In this document: positions 13,601 to 24,661 of the stretch, in pieces
Layout: each line of letters starts with the position of its first letter
Position numbering within the stretch: the stretch's first letter is position 1
Assembly (NCBI GenBank): GCA_004794655.1
Contig: SMMW01000153.1
Span: 2,490,501 to 2,554,500 of the forward strand
Length of the DNA: 64,000 bases
Source of the DNA: Marisa cornuarietis
Taxonomy: Eukaryota > Mollusca > Gastropoda > Architaenioglossa > Ampullariidae
Direction: 5' to 3'
Program-made: the position numbers and the translations under genes
The notes under the pieces: generated by a model
Seen by the model: only the letters and a program-made list of their open reading frames with translations
What the model was told of the DNA's origin: nothing
Databases searched by the model: none

Positions 13601-16090
13601 AGATGTGTGTAACATCTAGTTTTTAAATGTTCTTATGAATGTGCAACACACAGTAAATGAAAAAAACTCAGGAATAAATGTGCAGCATGTAGAGGAGAAA
13701 TTCAAGAGGTGCATTTGATTGAAATGGATCATTTAGAAAGGTTGTGACTTGCAGAAGATCAGGCCAGTCGTCAGAATGAGTATCACACTTGCTTACAAGC
13801 TATACTCCTGTCTTGTACACGTTAATCTTGTGGCTGGTTAGATGTGTGCTATAAGGTAAATGATTGTCAACAGCTCATCAAATGCTTCTCAAAATTTGAC
13901 AGGAACTGGCATAATTGGCCACATTATGACCACTGAAGCTCCTATCACCTGTTGCATAAAAGTTTCTTCGCTCCCTTTCAGCCCCCTGTGGTACCGTACT
14001 TCTTCATAACTATCAGCTACCATACTTATTCTATTAAACTGTCACATGTAGAACTTAGTCCTTGATTGCTTTTCAGTACTGATAACTGGGCAAAGTGAAG
14101 AACACAAAAACCTACATAAGAGCAGTGCAGAGATGTCGAAGATGGTGTTAACTACTAGTTTCTTAATCATGTCTTGAAGCCATATTTAGAAAGGTAACTT
14201 AGATTTGGCTTGCTACAAGACTTCTGGAACTCCTGCATCTTTCATGCCTGTTACTGTTTCCAATATATGGTGGACACTGAACTTAGTACCCATTTCAGTG
14301 TTTAATATGAGGTAGGGTGAGCTAATGAAACCTAGCAGTTGCATAGGTTTTATTATTGTACAGGAATTAACTTTAACAAATCCCAGTTAATTCCATGCAT
14401 AATTAGTTTATTGTAGTAGCCAAATGTTTTGGTTACACAGGTGGAGTCAAAAACATTTTTTGTAAAATATCTACAGAAATTTTACTTATTCCTGATAAAT
14501 TCTAAGAAGCACATTTGGTGTTGCAGGAATTCCTATTAGTCTCAGAATAAAATAAAAAGGTGTTTAATTGTGCTTGCATATAAACAAAGTTTTTGATGGA
14601 AAACTGTGTTCTACAGAATGTATATTGTTTTTTTTAGATGTGGCCATATGCTTTGGTTTCCCACTAATTTGAAAGTTGTTAGTCACTTAAGAACAAAGGG
14701 GTGAAGATTAACGAAAACAAGTCCATCCATATTTGTTACATTGTCTCTCCTTGTCTCTTGCACAAGTGTGAAACAGAATGCAGTATCAACCTGTGTAGCT
14801 TCTTCGTGTTGTGGTTTCATGAACTGACTTCTGATGACAAACACGGCAATGTTACTTGAACAGTGGCTTTTGATTTAACACAATAAGGTTTTGAAGGTAC
14901 ACAACCGGTTAATCTGCTGCAATGGTAACTTGCTGGCAGCAGTAGTATGTTTCCTTTATGTGGATTTTGTTAAGTGCATTATTTTAGAAGACAGAATGCC
15001 TGATTGTCATTTTGGTTTCAAGGGTTTAAAAATATTAGAGAAAAAAGAAAAAGGTGAAGATCGCTCCATGACCATCGATTCCATGATCTACATTTTGCTA
15101 GGACCATTTCTCCCACACCCTCACTGTACACCAATTGCTGTTGGCTATGCAATCTGCAAGAAAAGAAAAGAAAATGCATGTTCTGGAATGGTTGTACATA
15201 ACACATTTGTAAATGGTTTTGTTTATATATATATATATGAGCAAGGGCAATTTTTTCAGCGATGTCTTGCATAGTGTTGGTGCTTTGTTGGACATTATTA
15301 TTGTTATATGATTTCAAATGTGCTACATTTTTTATGTTAAAATATCTTTTAAAACCTGTTTTTGCAAAATTTCTAAGTGCAGAGTTGCCTTGACAAGAAA
15401 AGTGGATTTATTGAAGCAGATGGCTTTTTCCTTTTTGTAAGGAAAATGGGATTGTGGGACTGTATGATCAGCTATTGTCAGGCATTTGTTAAAGGGTGAG
15501 GATGGCAAGCCATCAGCACAAATTTTTTATTATAGCCTTGATCATTGTACAGGATCTTTTATTTTCCTTTTTTTTAAATTCAGCATCCTTCGTTGTAAGA
15601 TTTATGTTTGGTTTACATGTGTTTAGTGGGTTTAGTCGGATTTGGTTGTGTCCCCTGTATCATTTTGTTCTAGCAAAGAGAAAACTCAGAACAAAGAGGA
15701 CATGTGCCAAAGCAAGTTTACTCTACCATCTGTACATTAATGCACTTTTTGGGGGGCAGTACATGTTTAGCAAAACAGGATTTCCATTTTTTTTTAACTT
15801 TGCATGAACAGGTGTGCATAAATGAATTCACAGAAGTACGTCCATGCTGTGAAGTTTCTTTTGTAAATAAATTCTATTTCAGGCCACTCTGTATTAAGCT
15901 GACCCCTCTGTTCCTGTAACCCTTCCTGTTGTTTATAGTCTTGTTATAAAAACCACACACAGCTCTGTCTCTGTAACATTTCTTTCCTTTATTTGGAATG
16001 GAGAATCCTCCATACTATATTGTAATGTGAGATGTATGTGCACAATTTTTTATTTGAGAAATAAACATGGTTGAACTCAAATTCTAAGTA
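10700..16090. other. AT-rich, exon-free DNA continuing the left block
   Basis: Same composition as 1-10,460: T-rich plus strand and no recognisable exon. Open frames of up to 127 codons (14,891-15,274) show no family resemblance and end in AT microsatellite sequence. Base composition changes just after 16,090 to a more balanced mix, consistent with a transcript ending there. Confidence 0.35.
16060..16065 (+). terminator. candidate polyadenylation signal
   Basis: AATAAA lies at the right edge of the T-rich block, just before the composition shift. If the left 16 kb is the tail of a plus-strand transcript, this is its most plausible last poly(A) signal. The hexamer is common in AT-rich DNA, so it is weak evidence alone. 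Confidence 0.25.
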
Positions 16091-16539
16091 TTATAAGCAT
16101 AAGGTATGTGAACGTACACCTGTGTGACTGGAACCATTTGCTATTTGATGGGAAAATGATGGACTATATAAACCTGTGTCAAGTTCATTTTACTTTTTCT
16201 CTAGATGTTACTTTCTTTTTTCACCATCATCATTTTATTTTTATTCTTTCTCTCTCTATCTTTCGCACACTCAGTTTGTGTGCAAAAATTTCGGAAGCAC
16301 TTAAATAATGAATATGCAACACACACTAATCCATATTCAAATCTAGTAATCCATGCACTCACATATAATGTATAATGAGTGATCTGCTCAGAAAAGTTTG
16401 TTTGAAAAGGTGGGAAGGGTAGAGTTGCAGGGAACTTCAAGGATACACCTGTTTGCCCCACAGAGTGCCTGCCTCAAGCTATCTCAGCTTTTACATCGGG
16501 TTAAGCTCTACAGATATTGACTCCAAATGAAGCAAATGC

Positions 16540-17103
16540 ACCGACTATAGTTTTACTCTCAGTCACGAGCAAATCTTGCAAGAGACAAAGCAAATAAAAT
16601 AGTAAATGGGGAGAGGTGTCGACATAGAGGTAGTCCTGTGACCTTACAGACTTTTAAGGCCAGGTGTTTGTGATGGTGACATTTACAGTAAAGACAGTCC
16701 ACTTTGTAAGTGATATTGCCAGTGACAGGCAGCCAGCGAAGCAAGTGGGGTGGAGAAGACATGATCAGTCAAAATTCTCAGGGAGAACTTTGGGTTCATT
16801 ACTGATGAGAAGATGGGAAGAATAGATGGAGCGAAGAAAAAGGGAGACAAGTTTCTTAGCCTGAAGAATGCAATGTTGCACATAATTAATTAGCCTTAGC
16901 ACTGGTGGTGGTACTCTTGACCAGATGTCTGCGCTCTCTAAAGATCTGGCAACAACCTCAAGACCAGATTTCCTCCTTTCCCTTGACCCCCGCTTTTGTC
17001 TGGATGCTCTGATCTTGGAAACGCAGGAAACCGATGGTCTATCCGAAACAGAGCAGGAGACAGGAGCATGATGGTCCAGAAGCCGGGGCAGTATGACGTC
17101 CAT
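16540..17103 (-). mobile_element. decayed LINE (L2/CR1-like) RT C-terminal remnant
   Basis: On the minus strand two overlapping frames share fragments of the region that follows the RT domain in L2/CR1-type elements. One frame has a PPHLLRWLPV segment followed by ITYK (LRWLPV at 16,741-16,724), matching the familiar HWLPV box. The other frame has a TDHV/FDHV-type segment just before it. They sit in different frames, so at least one frameshift has occurred and the copy is dead. Assignment rests on short motifs; the family is inferred. Confidence 0.4.
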
Positions 17104-17109
17104 ACTGAG

Positions 17110-17757
17110 CGATCGGTGGCTATGAGCCTATGATTGCCCTCCAGTCAAGTCTCGATAACATCACACAAAGCAGCTGACGCCGATCTTTCTTAGTTTACCG
17201 GAAACTTCTTTAAGACACCCTTTAATGGAGCGAAAAGTGTCTCATCATTAACCAAGTCGGGTATTTCACCTAGCGGTAATAAAGCAGGAAAGTGTCACAT
17301 TCAGGAAGAGAGATACATAGGCCCCGAGTCCAGCTACTGTACAGCAGGTTAATCAAGGGAAGTAACAACGAGCAAGCATTAAAGTTGACGTGCTATGGAG
17401 TACACTCCCTTTAATAAACACTGTAGCGGATAGGGTGTAGAGTGGGGGACAGTAATAGAGACAAGTCGTAGTTTCAACACACAGGGTTTTCTTCTCTTGT
17501 CACTGACACACAGGAATCTCGTGAAAATGAAGTTTTCGTATTTTTCTTTATTTCCCGTGAGGAGCTCACCCTTTGTCCAGGTGGACAGGGTGTTTTGATC
17601 CTAGTCGCTGCCGCATAGAGATCAGGGGAAGTTAGGAGTTCACATAAATACATAAATCTCGTATTTTTCGTGAGGCCCGGGGTGAGCTCACCTTTTGTCC
17701 AGGTGGACAGACCGACAGAGGTGGGTATTTTATCCCGACCGCAAGAGGCCAGTGGGC
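17110..17757. repeat. imperfect direct repeat of about 55 bp, otherwise unremarkable
   Basis: Two related blocks lie about 120 bases apart, at 17,537-17,590 and 17,658-17,712. Each has a TCGTATTTTTC start, a GTGAGG segment, GAGCTCACC and then TTTGTCCAGGTGGACAG. The rest of the interval shows no gene. This may be a local duplication or part of an unrecognised repeat. Confidence 0.5.
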
Positions 17758-17837
17758 TGCTGCTGCTGCTGCTACTATTGCTGCTGCTACTACGACTGCT
17801 GCTGCTACTACTACTACTACTTCTTCTTCTTCTTCTT
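17758..17837 (+). repeat. CTG/CTA/CTT triplet microsatellite
   Basis: An 80-base run of CTG, CTA and then CTT triplets. The frames across it encode poly-Leu, poly-Cys/Tyr or poly-Phe; they are artefacts of the repeat and are not called as genes. Confidence 0.9.
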
Positions 17838-18610
17838 GAGTTGTCGCACCTTTGCTAAAGCCAGGCTGCTACTATTGTTGTCGCCGGACGGGTTTTTGAG
17901 AAGAGAGCTGAAGACTACGCCATTCTGCTGCTGTGAGTGGACAACAAGCGCCAAGCTGACGGAAGGTTGCCAGAACCAGTCAAGACAACCGGAGCTGGCG
18001 AGAAAGGCGGTACGAGTCACATCAGCGTTCCAGAGTGTCGAGCTACTGTGCTCCACCAACACCAGTGTCAACGACGTTAACCCACCGTCGCGGTATTCTT
18101 TAACCCAGGCCTGACGAGGGGGGTGGGGGACAGGGGAGTCTGGTGTACCCGGGCCCGCGGCTGTGAAAGGGGCTCGGCCTTGGTCAGTGGATTTTTTTCT
18201 TCCTCTTCTTCTCTTTTTCTTTTAAAGAAAGGTCTGAGGACAGAACACCCAAGCATTACACATGCAGACGTTGAGTTTGAAGTCTGTAGAATACAAATTC
18301 GGGGTAGACAGAGCTGGGGTGAGAAGTGTAGTCAGCGGTATCATAGTCTCGCAAGACAAGCCTGGAGGCGGAAGGCCGCTGGTCACTGAAGATTTTATCG
18401 CGTGTGAACCGTCTAGAAGAACGTTCGTGCATTGAGATTGCTGGTTACATGTGGCACTACGGGGGGAGGGAGCGGGCCCTGCAAGCAAATCGTAATTAAA
18501 AGTGAAGAGGCAGGTATGTTACTGATGTGTGGCCACTCTGTGAACCGAGAGGATGGGGGCCCGCCTCTAGCGCGCTGCAGCCTGTAAGCGAGAGATTTCA
18601 AGGCTGCTTT
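17838..18610. other. GC-richer, CpG-containing segment without recognised gene
   Basis: This stretch is visibly richer in G, C and CpG than its flanks (for example CCCGGGCCCGCGG near 18,150). Several overlapping open frames exist on both strands, as expected at higher GC, and none shows a domain or family motif. A promoter-associated island is possible but not demonstrated. Confidence 0.3.
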
Positions 18611-19434
18611 TTTTTTCGTAGTTAATAAACAACACTGAGACTTTCTTTAAACGTTTCTCAATCACCAAACAAACAAATACATTAGTCTACACAGTAGACC
18701 CTTGACAAAATGAGACTATATTATCCTGTAATACTATCGCAGCCAGCAAAATAGAACACATTATTGCAAAAACATTGGTGGTGTCACTGGAAGTTTGGAG
18801 CTGGAGGAGGATAATAAAGAGGAGGTAAGCATGAGAAAGATAACAGTTTAGAGACGGTGTTTGCGCGGTATGTGGATGGCAAGAGGATGGGCGGGTTGGA
18901 GGTAGGGAGGAAAGTTATGTCACCGGAAAGGGGAGGACTCTGACTACTGTAACTAAAGTTGTCACCTACAGCGCTGTACCAACATCGCCCTGCAATAACA
19001 CATCGGCCGGCTGGTCATTACCTTTCCTTCCAGTCTCCGACCTTCTTTTGCTATTTGCCGACGAAGCTCCCAATAAAAAGGAGATAATATCTACCCACCA
19101 TCCGTCCCCAAAAGCCACCTCGGACTCTTTCTTATCCTGCACTAGTTGTCTTCAAGGAAGCTGTCATATATGGTCCTGTATGTTGAGTTTTGCGGTGGCC
19201 TCGACATTTGTTTTCGAATAATCACATTCTTATATTTGTCTCCCTTTTGATCTACTTAAATATTAAAATTAACGACAGTTACTGGCTAATTAGTTTTTAA
19301 AACATTTCCTTTGTCTTCTAAAACTGAGCAAGTATTTTAACTGATACTGACCAAGTTTGCTTAGTAAAAAGTTGGAGGAATTCAAACTTTCTGAGAGTCT
19401 GAAGGCGGCAGTTCAGTTATGTGTTTGTGTGTAA

Positions 19435-19477
<43 letters not shown>

Positions 19478-19930
19478 CGTGCGTGCATTCGTGTGTGCGT
19501 GCGTGCGTGCGCGTGTAGTTTTGCTAAAGGAATAAATGAATTAAATATAGGAAGGGACTTTCAATTGGTGCTGCGTGTTTGCCTCATTTGTTATGTAAGT
19601 TGATAAAAAAGATAACTGATGTGCTCTGCTGTTCGTAGCAGCAAACACTTTTTTAATGAGGGTATTAACGAATCTGTCGAGCTTTTGACATCGCTGTTAA
19701 CCTAACAGGCCTTCCTTACTCTGGGGATGTTTTCTATGGAGCGGCGTACTACACGTTTGATCCTTTAACATCATTTTTCCTCATTTACTATAACCACTCA
19801 CCTGTAAACAATTTTATGTCAAGTAGTGATCTAACAGTTCACTTGTCCTATTGTTTGCAGTCTATATTTCGTTACTGAATGAAATGTAGATATTGACAAT
19901 GGAATTGTAAACATATTATTATATACTAAA
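18611..19930. other. non-coding stretch with a (GT)n/GTGC microsatellite
   Basis: No gene was recognised. 19,439-19,516 is a (GT)n tract that degenerates into GTGC/GTGCGT units. The remainder is ordinary AT-leaning sequence. Confidence 0.6.
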
Positions 19931-20117
19931 GGGGCCCGGAAAGTCGTCTGTCCCGGGGCGCTTGCTGGCTCTCGGCGGCCCTGCTTTAACCCGGGGCAGC
20001 GAGCCGAGGATAACCACGTCCATCGTGCACCGCACCGTTACATCCGGGGACCTCTGACGCCGGGAAAACGTGAGCTATCGGGGACGCCGGACTTCCGTGA
20101 GACACGGCGGACAGAAG
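19931..20117 (+). other. candidate 5' non-coding exon with splice donor
   Basis: A sharply bounded GC- and CpG-rich block of about 190 bases in AT-rich surroundings ends exactly at ACAGAAG followed by GTAAGACT (donor at 20,118), a near-consensus splice donor. An island ending in a strong donor is typical of a 5' UTR exon. No downstream partner exon was found, and the retroelement nest follows, so a chance donor or part of a repeat remains possible. Confidence 0.25.
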
Positions 20118-20344
20118 GTAAGACTTTCTTTAACATATTAACCAGTTAGAGGGAGATTCCGTCACGTTGTTTACTTTTCCCCACCTTCTAGCGGGGGTAG
20201 AGGTAAAACTGTTGATTGAGAGGCTTCATTAATTACAGTAGATTTGTCTGTGTGCGGACTGTTATGTTGAGGACTTGTAGGTATGCAGGTTAGAGACTGC
20301 TGAGGACTTGCTTGCGTGCAGTCTGCAAACTTTTACAGACTTGT

Positions 20345-20346
<2 letters not shown>

Positions 20347-20411
<65 letters not shown>

Positions 20412-20577
20412 CTGTACCTAATGAGGACTTGTATGTATGTCTGTGTGTGTGTGAACTGTACCTAATGAGGACTTGTATGTATGTCTGTGTGTGTGTGAAC
20501 TGTACCTAATGAGGACTTATATGTATGTCTGTGTGTGTGTGAACTGTACCTAATGAGGACTTATATGTATGCAGGTT
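20347..20577 (+). repeat. (GT)n tract followed by 44-bp minisatellite, four copies
   Basis: A long (GT)n tract to about 20,409 runs into a 44-base unit. The AACTGTACCTAATGAGGACT core recurs at 20,410, 20,454, 20,498 and 20,542. The last two copies share a G-to-A change (GACTTATATG instead of GACTTGTATG), so they arose by duplication of one another. Related AGGACTTG phrases at about 20,265-20,310 look like older copies. Confidence 0.9.
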
Positions 20578-21194
20578 AGAGACTGCCGACGACTAGCTTG
20601 TGAGCGGTCGAGTGATTATTGCAAATTGAAAGTCTTTAATAGTCATAGTGATAGCATATTGTTGTCTTTTATTCTGCTAACAATAGTAGATTGTTTCTTT
20701 AGAATTGATTTGGAGATTGCCTAGTGGCAAAAGACATTTGTAATTTTGATAATCTTGACATTTGTGTGTATAATAAGTATGTGTCCGGGAAGGGACGTCC
20801 TGAACTGAAGCGATCTCCTGGTGCTGTTTGGAACGAATGCGCATGTCAGCGGAGGGTATGTGACAAACACCGTCAACTTAACGTAACGATTACAGGATTG
20901 TAAAAACTGAGATTTATGACAATATCTTTCTACGTCTCTGTCTGTCCTTGGAGCACTATTGAAAACTGATGCATGATAATATCCACAATGAAAACCTGGC
21001 AGACTTTTTACATAATAACTCGCTAACCTCAAGTTTTATCCATTACCAAAAAGCGATAAAAACAGACCAAAGAAAATTCAGCTAAAAAATTTTAAATTAG
21101 AGATTAGTAAGAGAAAAAACAAAATAAATTCAAGCGTGCCTTGATGTAAGATAGTCATCATTCGTCCCATTGACTAGTACTTGTCACAGTGGCG
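20578..21194. other. no recognised feature
   Basis: AT-leaning sequence; nothing was identified on either strand. The right end grades into the decayed RT that starts at about 21,195. Confidence 0.5.
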
Positions 21195-21549
21195 TAGGAA
21201 CTGGGAGGAGGGGGGCAAGAGGGCAGTCGTCACTTGCATCAAGCCGTGTCCCTCTCTACTTTGCCGTTGCCAATGACCATGACTTTGCTGGTCCATCCCA
21301 TATGCGTTCGAACTGTCTGTCAATCTGTTAGTAGGATCTTTGCAGTTCTGTGTCAGTGCCTGCTAACAGATCTATGTCGTCTGCAAAGCGTAGGTTTTAA
21401 ATCCATCTTCCACTGATGGAAACGGAAGTTTGGTGGTCGTGAAGGGTTTCACGAATGATGTTCTCTAAGATGTCGATCAGCACAGGTGAGGGGGACATCC
21501 TTGACGTATGCATACTGTAGTGCAAAATAAGCTCCTATTTGGTTATCCA
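21195..21549 (-). mobile_element. outer LINE RT, downstream half (FADD region), interrupted
   Basis: On the minus strand this encodes the palm part of a non-LTR reverse transcriptase. The catalytic box NLRFADDIDLLAG is at about 21,395-21,357, preceded by a DNQIGAYF segment near 21,549 and followed by a KVMV-type segment. The other half of the same domain is at 26,772-27,440. The two halves are separated by the 5.2-kb insertion at 21,558-26,763. The frame contains stops and shifts, so it is a pseudogene. Endonuclease and 5' parts are not visible. Confidence 0.75.
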
Positions 21550-21557
21550 GTAGTAAT
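21550..21557. repeat. left 8-bp target-site duplication GTAGTAAT
   Basis: GTAGTAAT here is repeated at 26,764-26,771. If one copy and everything between are removed, the minus-strand RT frame of the outer element reads across without a break (…IYKTSLL then LDNQIGAYF…). That independently confirms these as the insertion borders. Confidence 0.8.
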
Positions 21558-21599
21558 CAACTCTTACGAATACGAATGGTTTATTTTGTTAGGCCTTTA

Positions 21600-23001
21600 G
21601 GCCCATTCAAAAAATATTATCGTGCAACATGTTACAGGGAAGATAGATGCAGGGTATCTTCAGCATAGAATAGCATCTCTTTTCTTTGCCGCTAAATATA
21701 TAAACTTGGCAAGATTGGACAGTATTTTTTTTTTCATTTTTTGTTGACATAAGCATCTGCAGTTTGGAATTATTTGGTCTAATGTAGTACATTTTCGGAA
21801 TGAATTTTTTTTCTCAGCTCTTTCAGGCCTGGACAACATAGTATAAAATTTAACTCATCCTCTTCATCAGTTTGATACATTGGGCATATTTTGCTTATAT
21901 TGTTAGAATATCTTAAAATATGTGTCATTATGTCTGAAATACCAAATCGAAGTCTCACTAGTGCATTTCTGATGAATCTATTAGCATCCAGACTCAAATA
22001 CATCTCTCTGTGAGTCACAGATTTAATTGATTTATAGAAACTAAACCTTTCACTGCTATTGATTATAAAATTCCATTCTTGCCAGTGACAATCAATCAAT
22101 CAATCATTGTTTAAAACATTTTATAAAATTGGTTTCTGATTCCACTCCTTGATTTAGCCAAACATGTCCAAAACCATACCTAAAGAGAAGTAGCCTGATC
22201 TCAGATACCCAGTTTTGCTTTCCATTATTGTCTAATTTTGTAAGCTCACCATGGAAGTCTTTGTTGCTCCATCCTTGTTAATTTTATCCAATATCTGACA
22301 CAGCTTGTGTATATGTTCACGAAAAATGGATATCTGCCAAAATCACCGTATATCATCATGTTAGGAGTGCGTGTGCCCACGCCCAAAAATCTTTTCATAG
22401 CAGATGTGTGAACTTTTTCAATTTCTATACAGACACTTCCATGAAGGCCCCAAACTTCGGCTTCATAACATAAGATTGGTTTAACTTGCATATCAAATAG
22501 CCAGGTAAAGACATTCACAGAACGGTTTCCTATCTTGTATAATGTATTAATGATGCAAAATACTGCTTTCTTGGCCTCGACAGTTAGGTCTTCAGACGCA
22601 CGGGAAAAACTTAATCTTGTAGAGAAGTAGAGGCCTAAATACTTATATGTATTTACCACATTTATTTGTATACCTCCATATAGCACCTTTCACTCGCTGC
22701 TAAGAATCCCCCTTTTCTAAAAACAACAATATTGCTCTTGTTTAGATTAACCTTGTATTTAGCTGGTGTTGTAGTCCTACTATAGTTTCGGACATCAATA
22801 CCATATCATCTGCAAATAAAAGAATGAATATTTCCAGAAATTCGTGTAAAGGTTTCCCTATGTTGTCCATTATTTATAATTTCTAAAGCTAGCTCGTTAA
22901 TAAAAAGTGAGAAAAGTATAGGCCTGCATACATCTCCTTGTTTAACTCCCTTTGAACACTCTGTCATTCGTGAAATCCCCTCCACATCTCACACGGGCTT
23001 T
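21600..23001 (-). pseudogene. L1-like ORF2, 3' half: RT C-terminal part and tail
   Basis: Minus-strand fragments in order: KARVRCGGDF, KGVKQGD and ILFSLFINELA (about 22,995-22,890), then the catalytic LLFADDMVLM box (about 22,825-22,795). Next comes the thumb-like NTYKYLGL segment with a long open frame of 146 codons (22,686-22,246). A tail frame (22,099-21,779) has ICPMY…DEEDELNFILCCP, a C-terminal Cys/His knuckle. A frameshift between FINELA and FADD and stops between the frames show decay. The order and motifs are those of an L1-type ORF2 C-terminal half; the missing N-terminal half is inverted at 23.3-26.8 kb. Confidence 0.8.
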
Positions 23002-23262
23002 AAATATATAAAGTTATACACCAAACTCCGGATCGGCCAGACGGACAGATGCCCGTGCCAGACAGACAGCCAGACAACAAAACATCTACTACAAGAATGC
23101 CCCATACACGAAGACCTCAGACACCGCATCTGGACTGATGAGACGCCGATATCAAGGAAGCTACACGGCAGTCTGGAGGACCTGCGGCGCACAGCATCAT
23201 TTGTACAAGAGGCAGGCGTATCCATTTGAGTGACCGACAACAACAACAACAAATATATAAAG
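23002..23262 (+). mobile_element. 5'-truncated LINE fragment with (CAA)n tail and 12-bp TSD
   Basis: The plus strand encodes only the last ~70 residues of a non-LTR RT: a CPCQTDSQTTKHLLQECP knuckle (23,050-23,103), then SLEDLRRTASFVQEAGVSI and a stop at 23,231. It is followed directly by (CAA)n to 23,250. The insert (23,014-23,250) is flanked by identical AAATATATAAAG copies at 23,002-23,013 and 23,251-23,262. Extreme 5' truncation, a simple-repeat tail and a TSD are hallmarks of LINE retrotransposition. It is younger than the L1-like element it interrupts and sits next to that element's inversion junction. Confidence 0.85.
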
Positions 23263-23604
23263 TGAATATTTCGGAGAGCGGTGAGATGTACTCAGGGGAG
23301 AAGGTTGCTTGTAGTGTGGTCTCTGGAATATCTCAAGTTTCTCCACTAATTGCAAAAGCAGTTTTAGATTACTTTATGTTTTCTCAAAATTAAGTGTTTG
23401 GAGGAATCATGCCAGCCAGTCCTCTGTTATTTCGTGCTGGTTGTGGACGTTTTACGGCGGTGTTTGTGCCCTTCATGTGGAGACGCGCCATGGCCAAGCA
23501 GCGAAACCGCGTGAGTACTGAGCGACTGAACAGCCTCTCGCTGTCTCTTGTTTTGATTTTCGCGACCGCTACATTACTTCTACACTGCGGTGACATTGAA
23601 ATGA
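23263..23604 (+). other. 5' leader of L1-like element with degenerate 2A-like motif
   Basis: This lies between the inversion junction and ORF1. One open frame (from 23,394) ends in a hydrophobic run and LLLHCGDIEMN (23,574-23,606). This resembles the front of a 2A ribosome-skipping peptide (hydrophobic stretch, then D-V/I-E-x-N-P-G-P). The diagnostic PGP after the Asn is absent here: the next residues are QSN. The frame then differs by a shift from the ORF1 frame. 2A-like peptides ahead of ORF1 are known in several invertebrate non-LTR elements. Calling this a decayed example is inference from about 10 residues. Confidence 0.35.
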
Positions 23605-24433
23605 ATCAATCAAACAAACAAAAGCAGCCTATAAACCGTTTACTTCATCACATGTTTCGCCATGGCTAAGAAGTAATACAAGTGTTGTAGAAGAAAATGT
23701 TGCCAGACCCCCACCAGAGAAGGCGAACCCAAATGCTAACGGTTCTGAACCTACGGCAGTTTCTAAGCAGGAACCTACCCTAACGGACGTGATAAGTTTT
23801 CTAAGAGAACTGAAATCTGAAATGAATACCAAGATTGATAATATGAATGTAAACGTAAACTATGTGAGTGCTGGCATCACATCTCTTGAAGATAAAGTGA
23901 AAGATGAAAGACACAAAAAAGAAAACGAAGAGCTAAGAGGAGAAAATATGGAGCTCAAGAGGAAACTAGAAGAAGCAGAACACAAAGTGGACGATTTGGA
24001 AGGAAGATCATGGCGGAACAATATCACACATGGTGTGCCGAAGACTGGCGACGAACCGGAAACGTGGGAACAATGTGAATCCACAGTGAGAAATATGTTT
24101 AAGGAACATCTAAAAATCGATGATAACATCATTCTCGACAGAGCACATAGAACGAACCCTAGAAATGCTAACTCTCCGACTGTTGTACGTTTTGCCTTCC
24201 TAAAGGATAAAGAAAAAGTCCTTAGAGAGAAACGGAACTTGAAAGGCACAAACATCTTTACTGGAGAAGATTTGACAAAACGAGTGAGAGACATACGAAA
24301 AGGACTCTACCCACTGTTGAAGAAGGCGAAAGAAGAAAACAAAAAGTGTAAGATGGTTTACGACCACCTGATCATAGACGGTAAGAGATTCGACTACGAC
24401 ATTCATGCGGGCAGCCAAGCAGACCGGAGCTAG
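23605..24433 (+). CDS. L1-like ORF1 protein (coiled coil + RRM + C-terminal domain)
   Basis: Nucleic-acid-binding chaperone of an L1-type retrotransposon, which would coat the element RNA. The frame is open from about 23,605 to the stop at 24,431-24,433; the first in-frame Met is at 23,789 and gives 214 residues. From that Met: a charged heptad region (about residues 15-65, coiled coil), then VDDLEGRSWRNN leading into an RRM-like fold with RAHR (about 115-120), KEKVLREKRNLKG and the C-terminal GEDLTKRVRDIRKGL…AKEENKKCKMVYD…IIDGKRF. These are the signature blocks of the L1 ORF1 (transposase_22) family. Its own frame has no internal stop, but its element is rearranged and its ORF2 broken, so function is unlikely. 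Confidence 0.85.
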
Positions 24434-24661
24434 GAAACCGGCCGGGCCACGAGGACTGTGTTCGTCACTCAAGACATCAAGAAAAACATGGCGCGTGTCA
24501 GTGTCAAATGTGTAACACAGGACTTGAAGAAACATCGCATAAGCAAGCCATCAGCGACTCGACAACCTCGTGCCGACGAGCTGATTGGTTCTCACCCTTC
24601 CCCTGGCTATGACCTCAGCATGACGCAAGACTGTGACGCAGAAAGAGTGAGTGATCATCGC

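Noticed and set aside
17670..18117. Open frames of 62-139 codons across the triplet repeat
   Set aside because: Poly-Cys/Tyr/Phe/Leu products come only from CTG/CTA/CTT repeats; no domain on either side.
23860..24294. 144-codon minus-strand frame
   Set aside because: Antisense shadow of the L1-like ORF1, which has clear family motifs on the plus strand.
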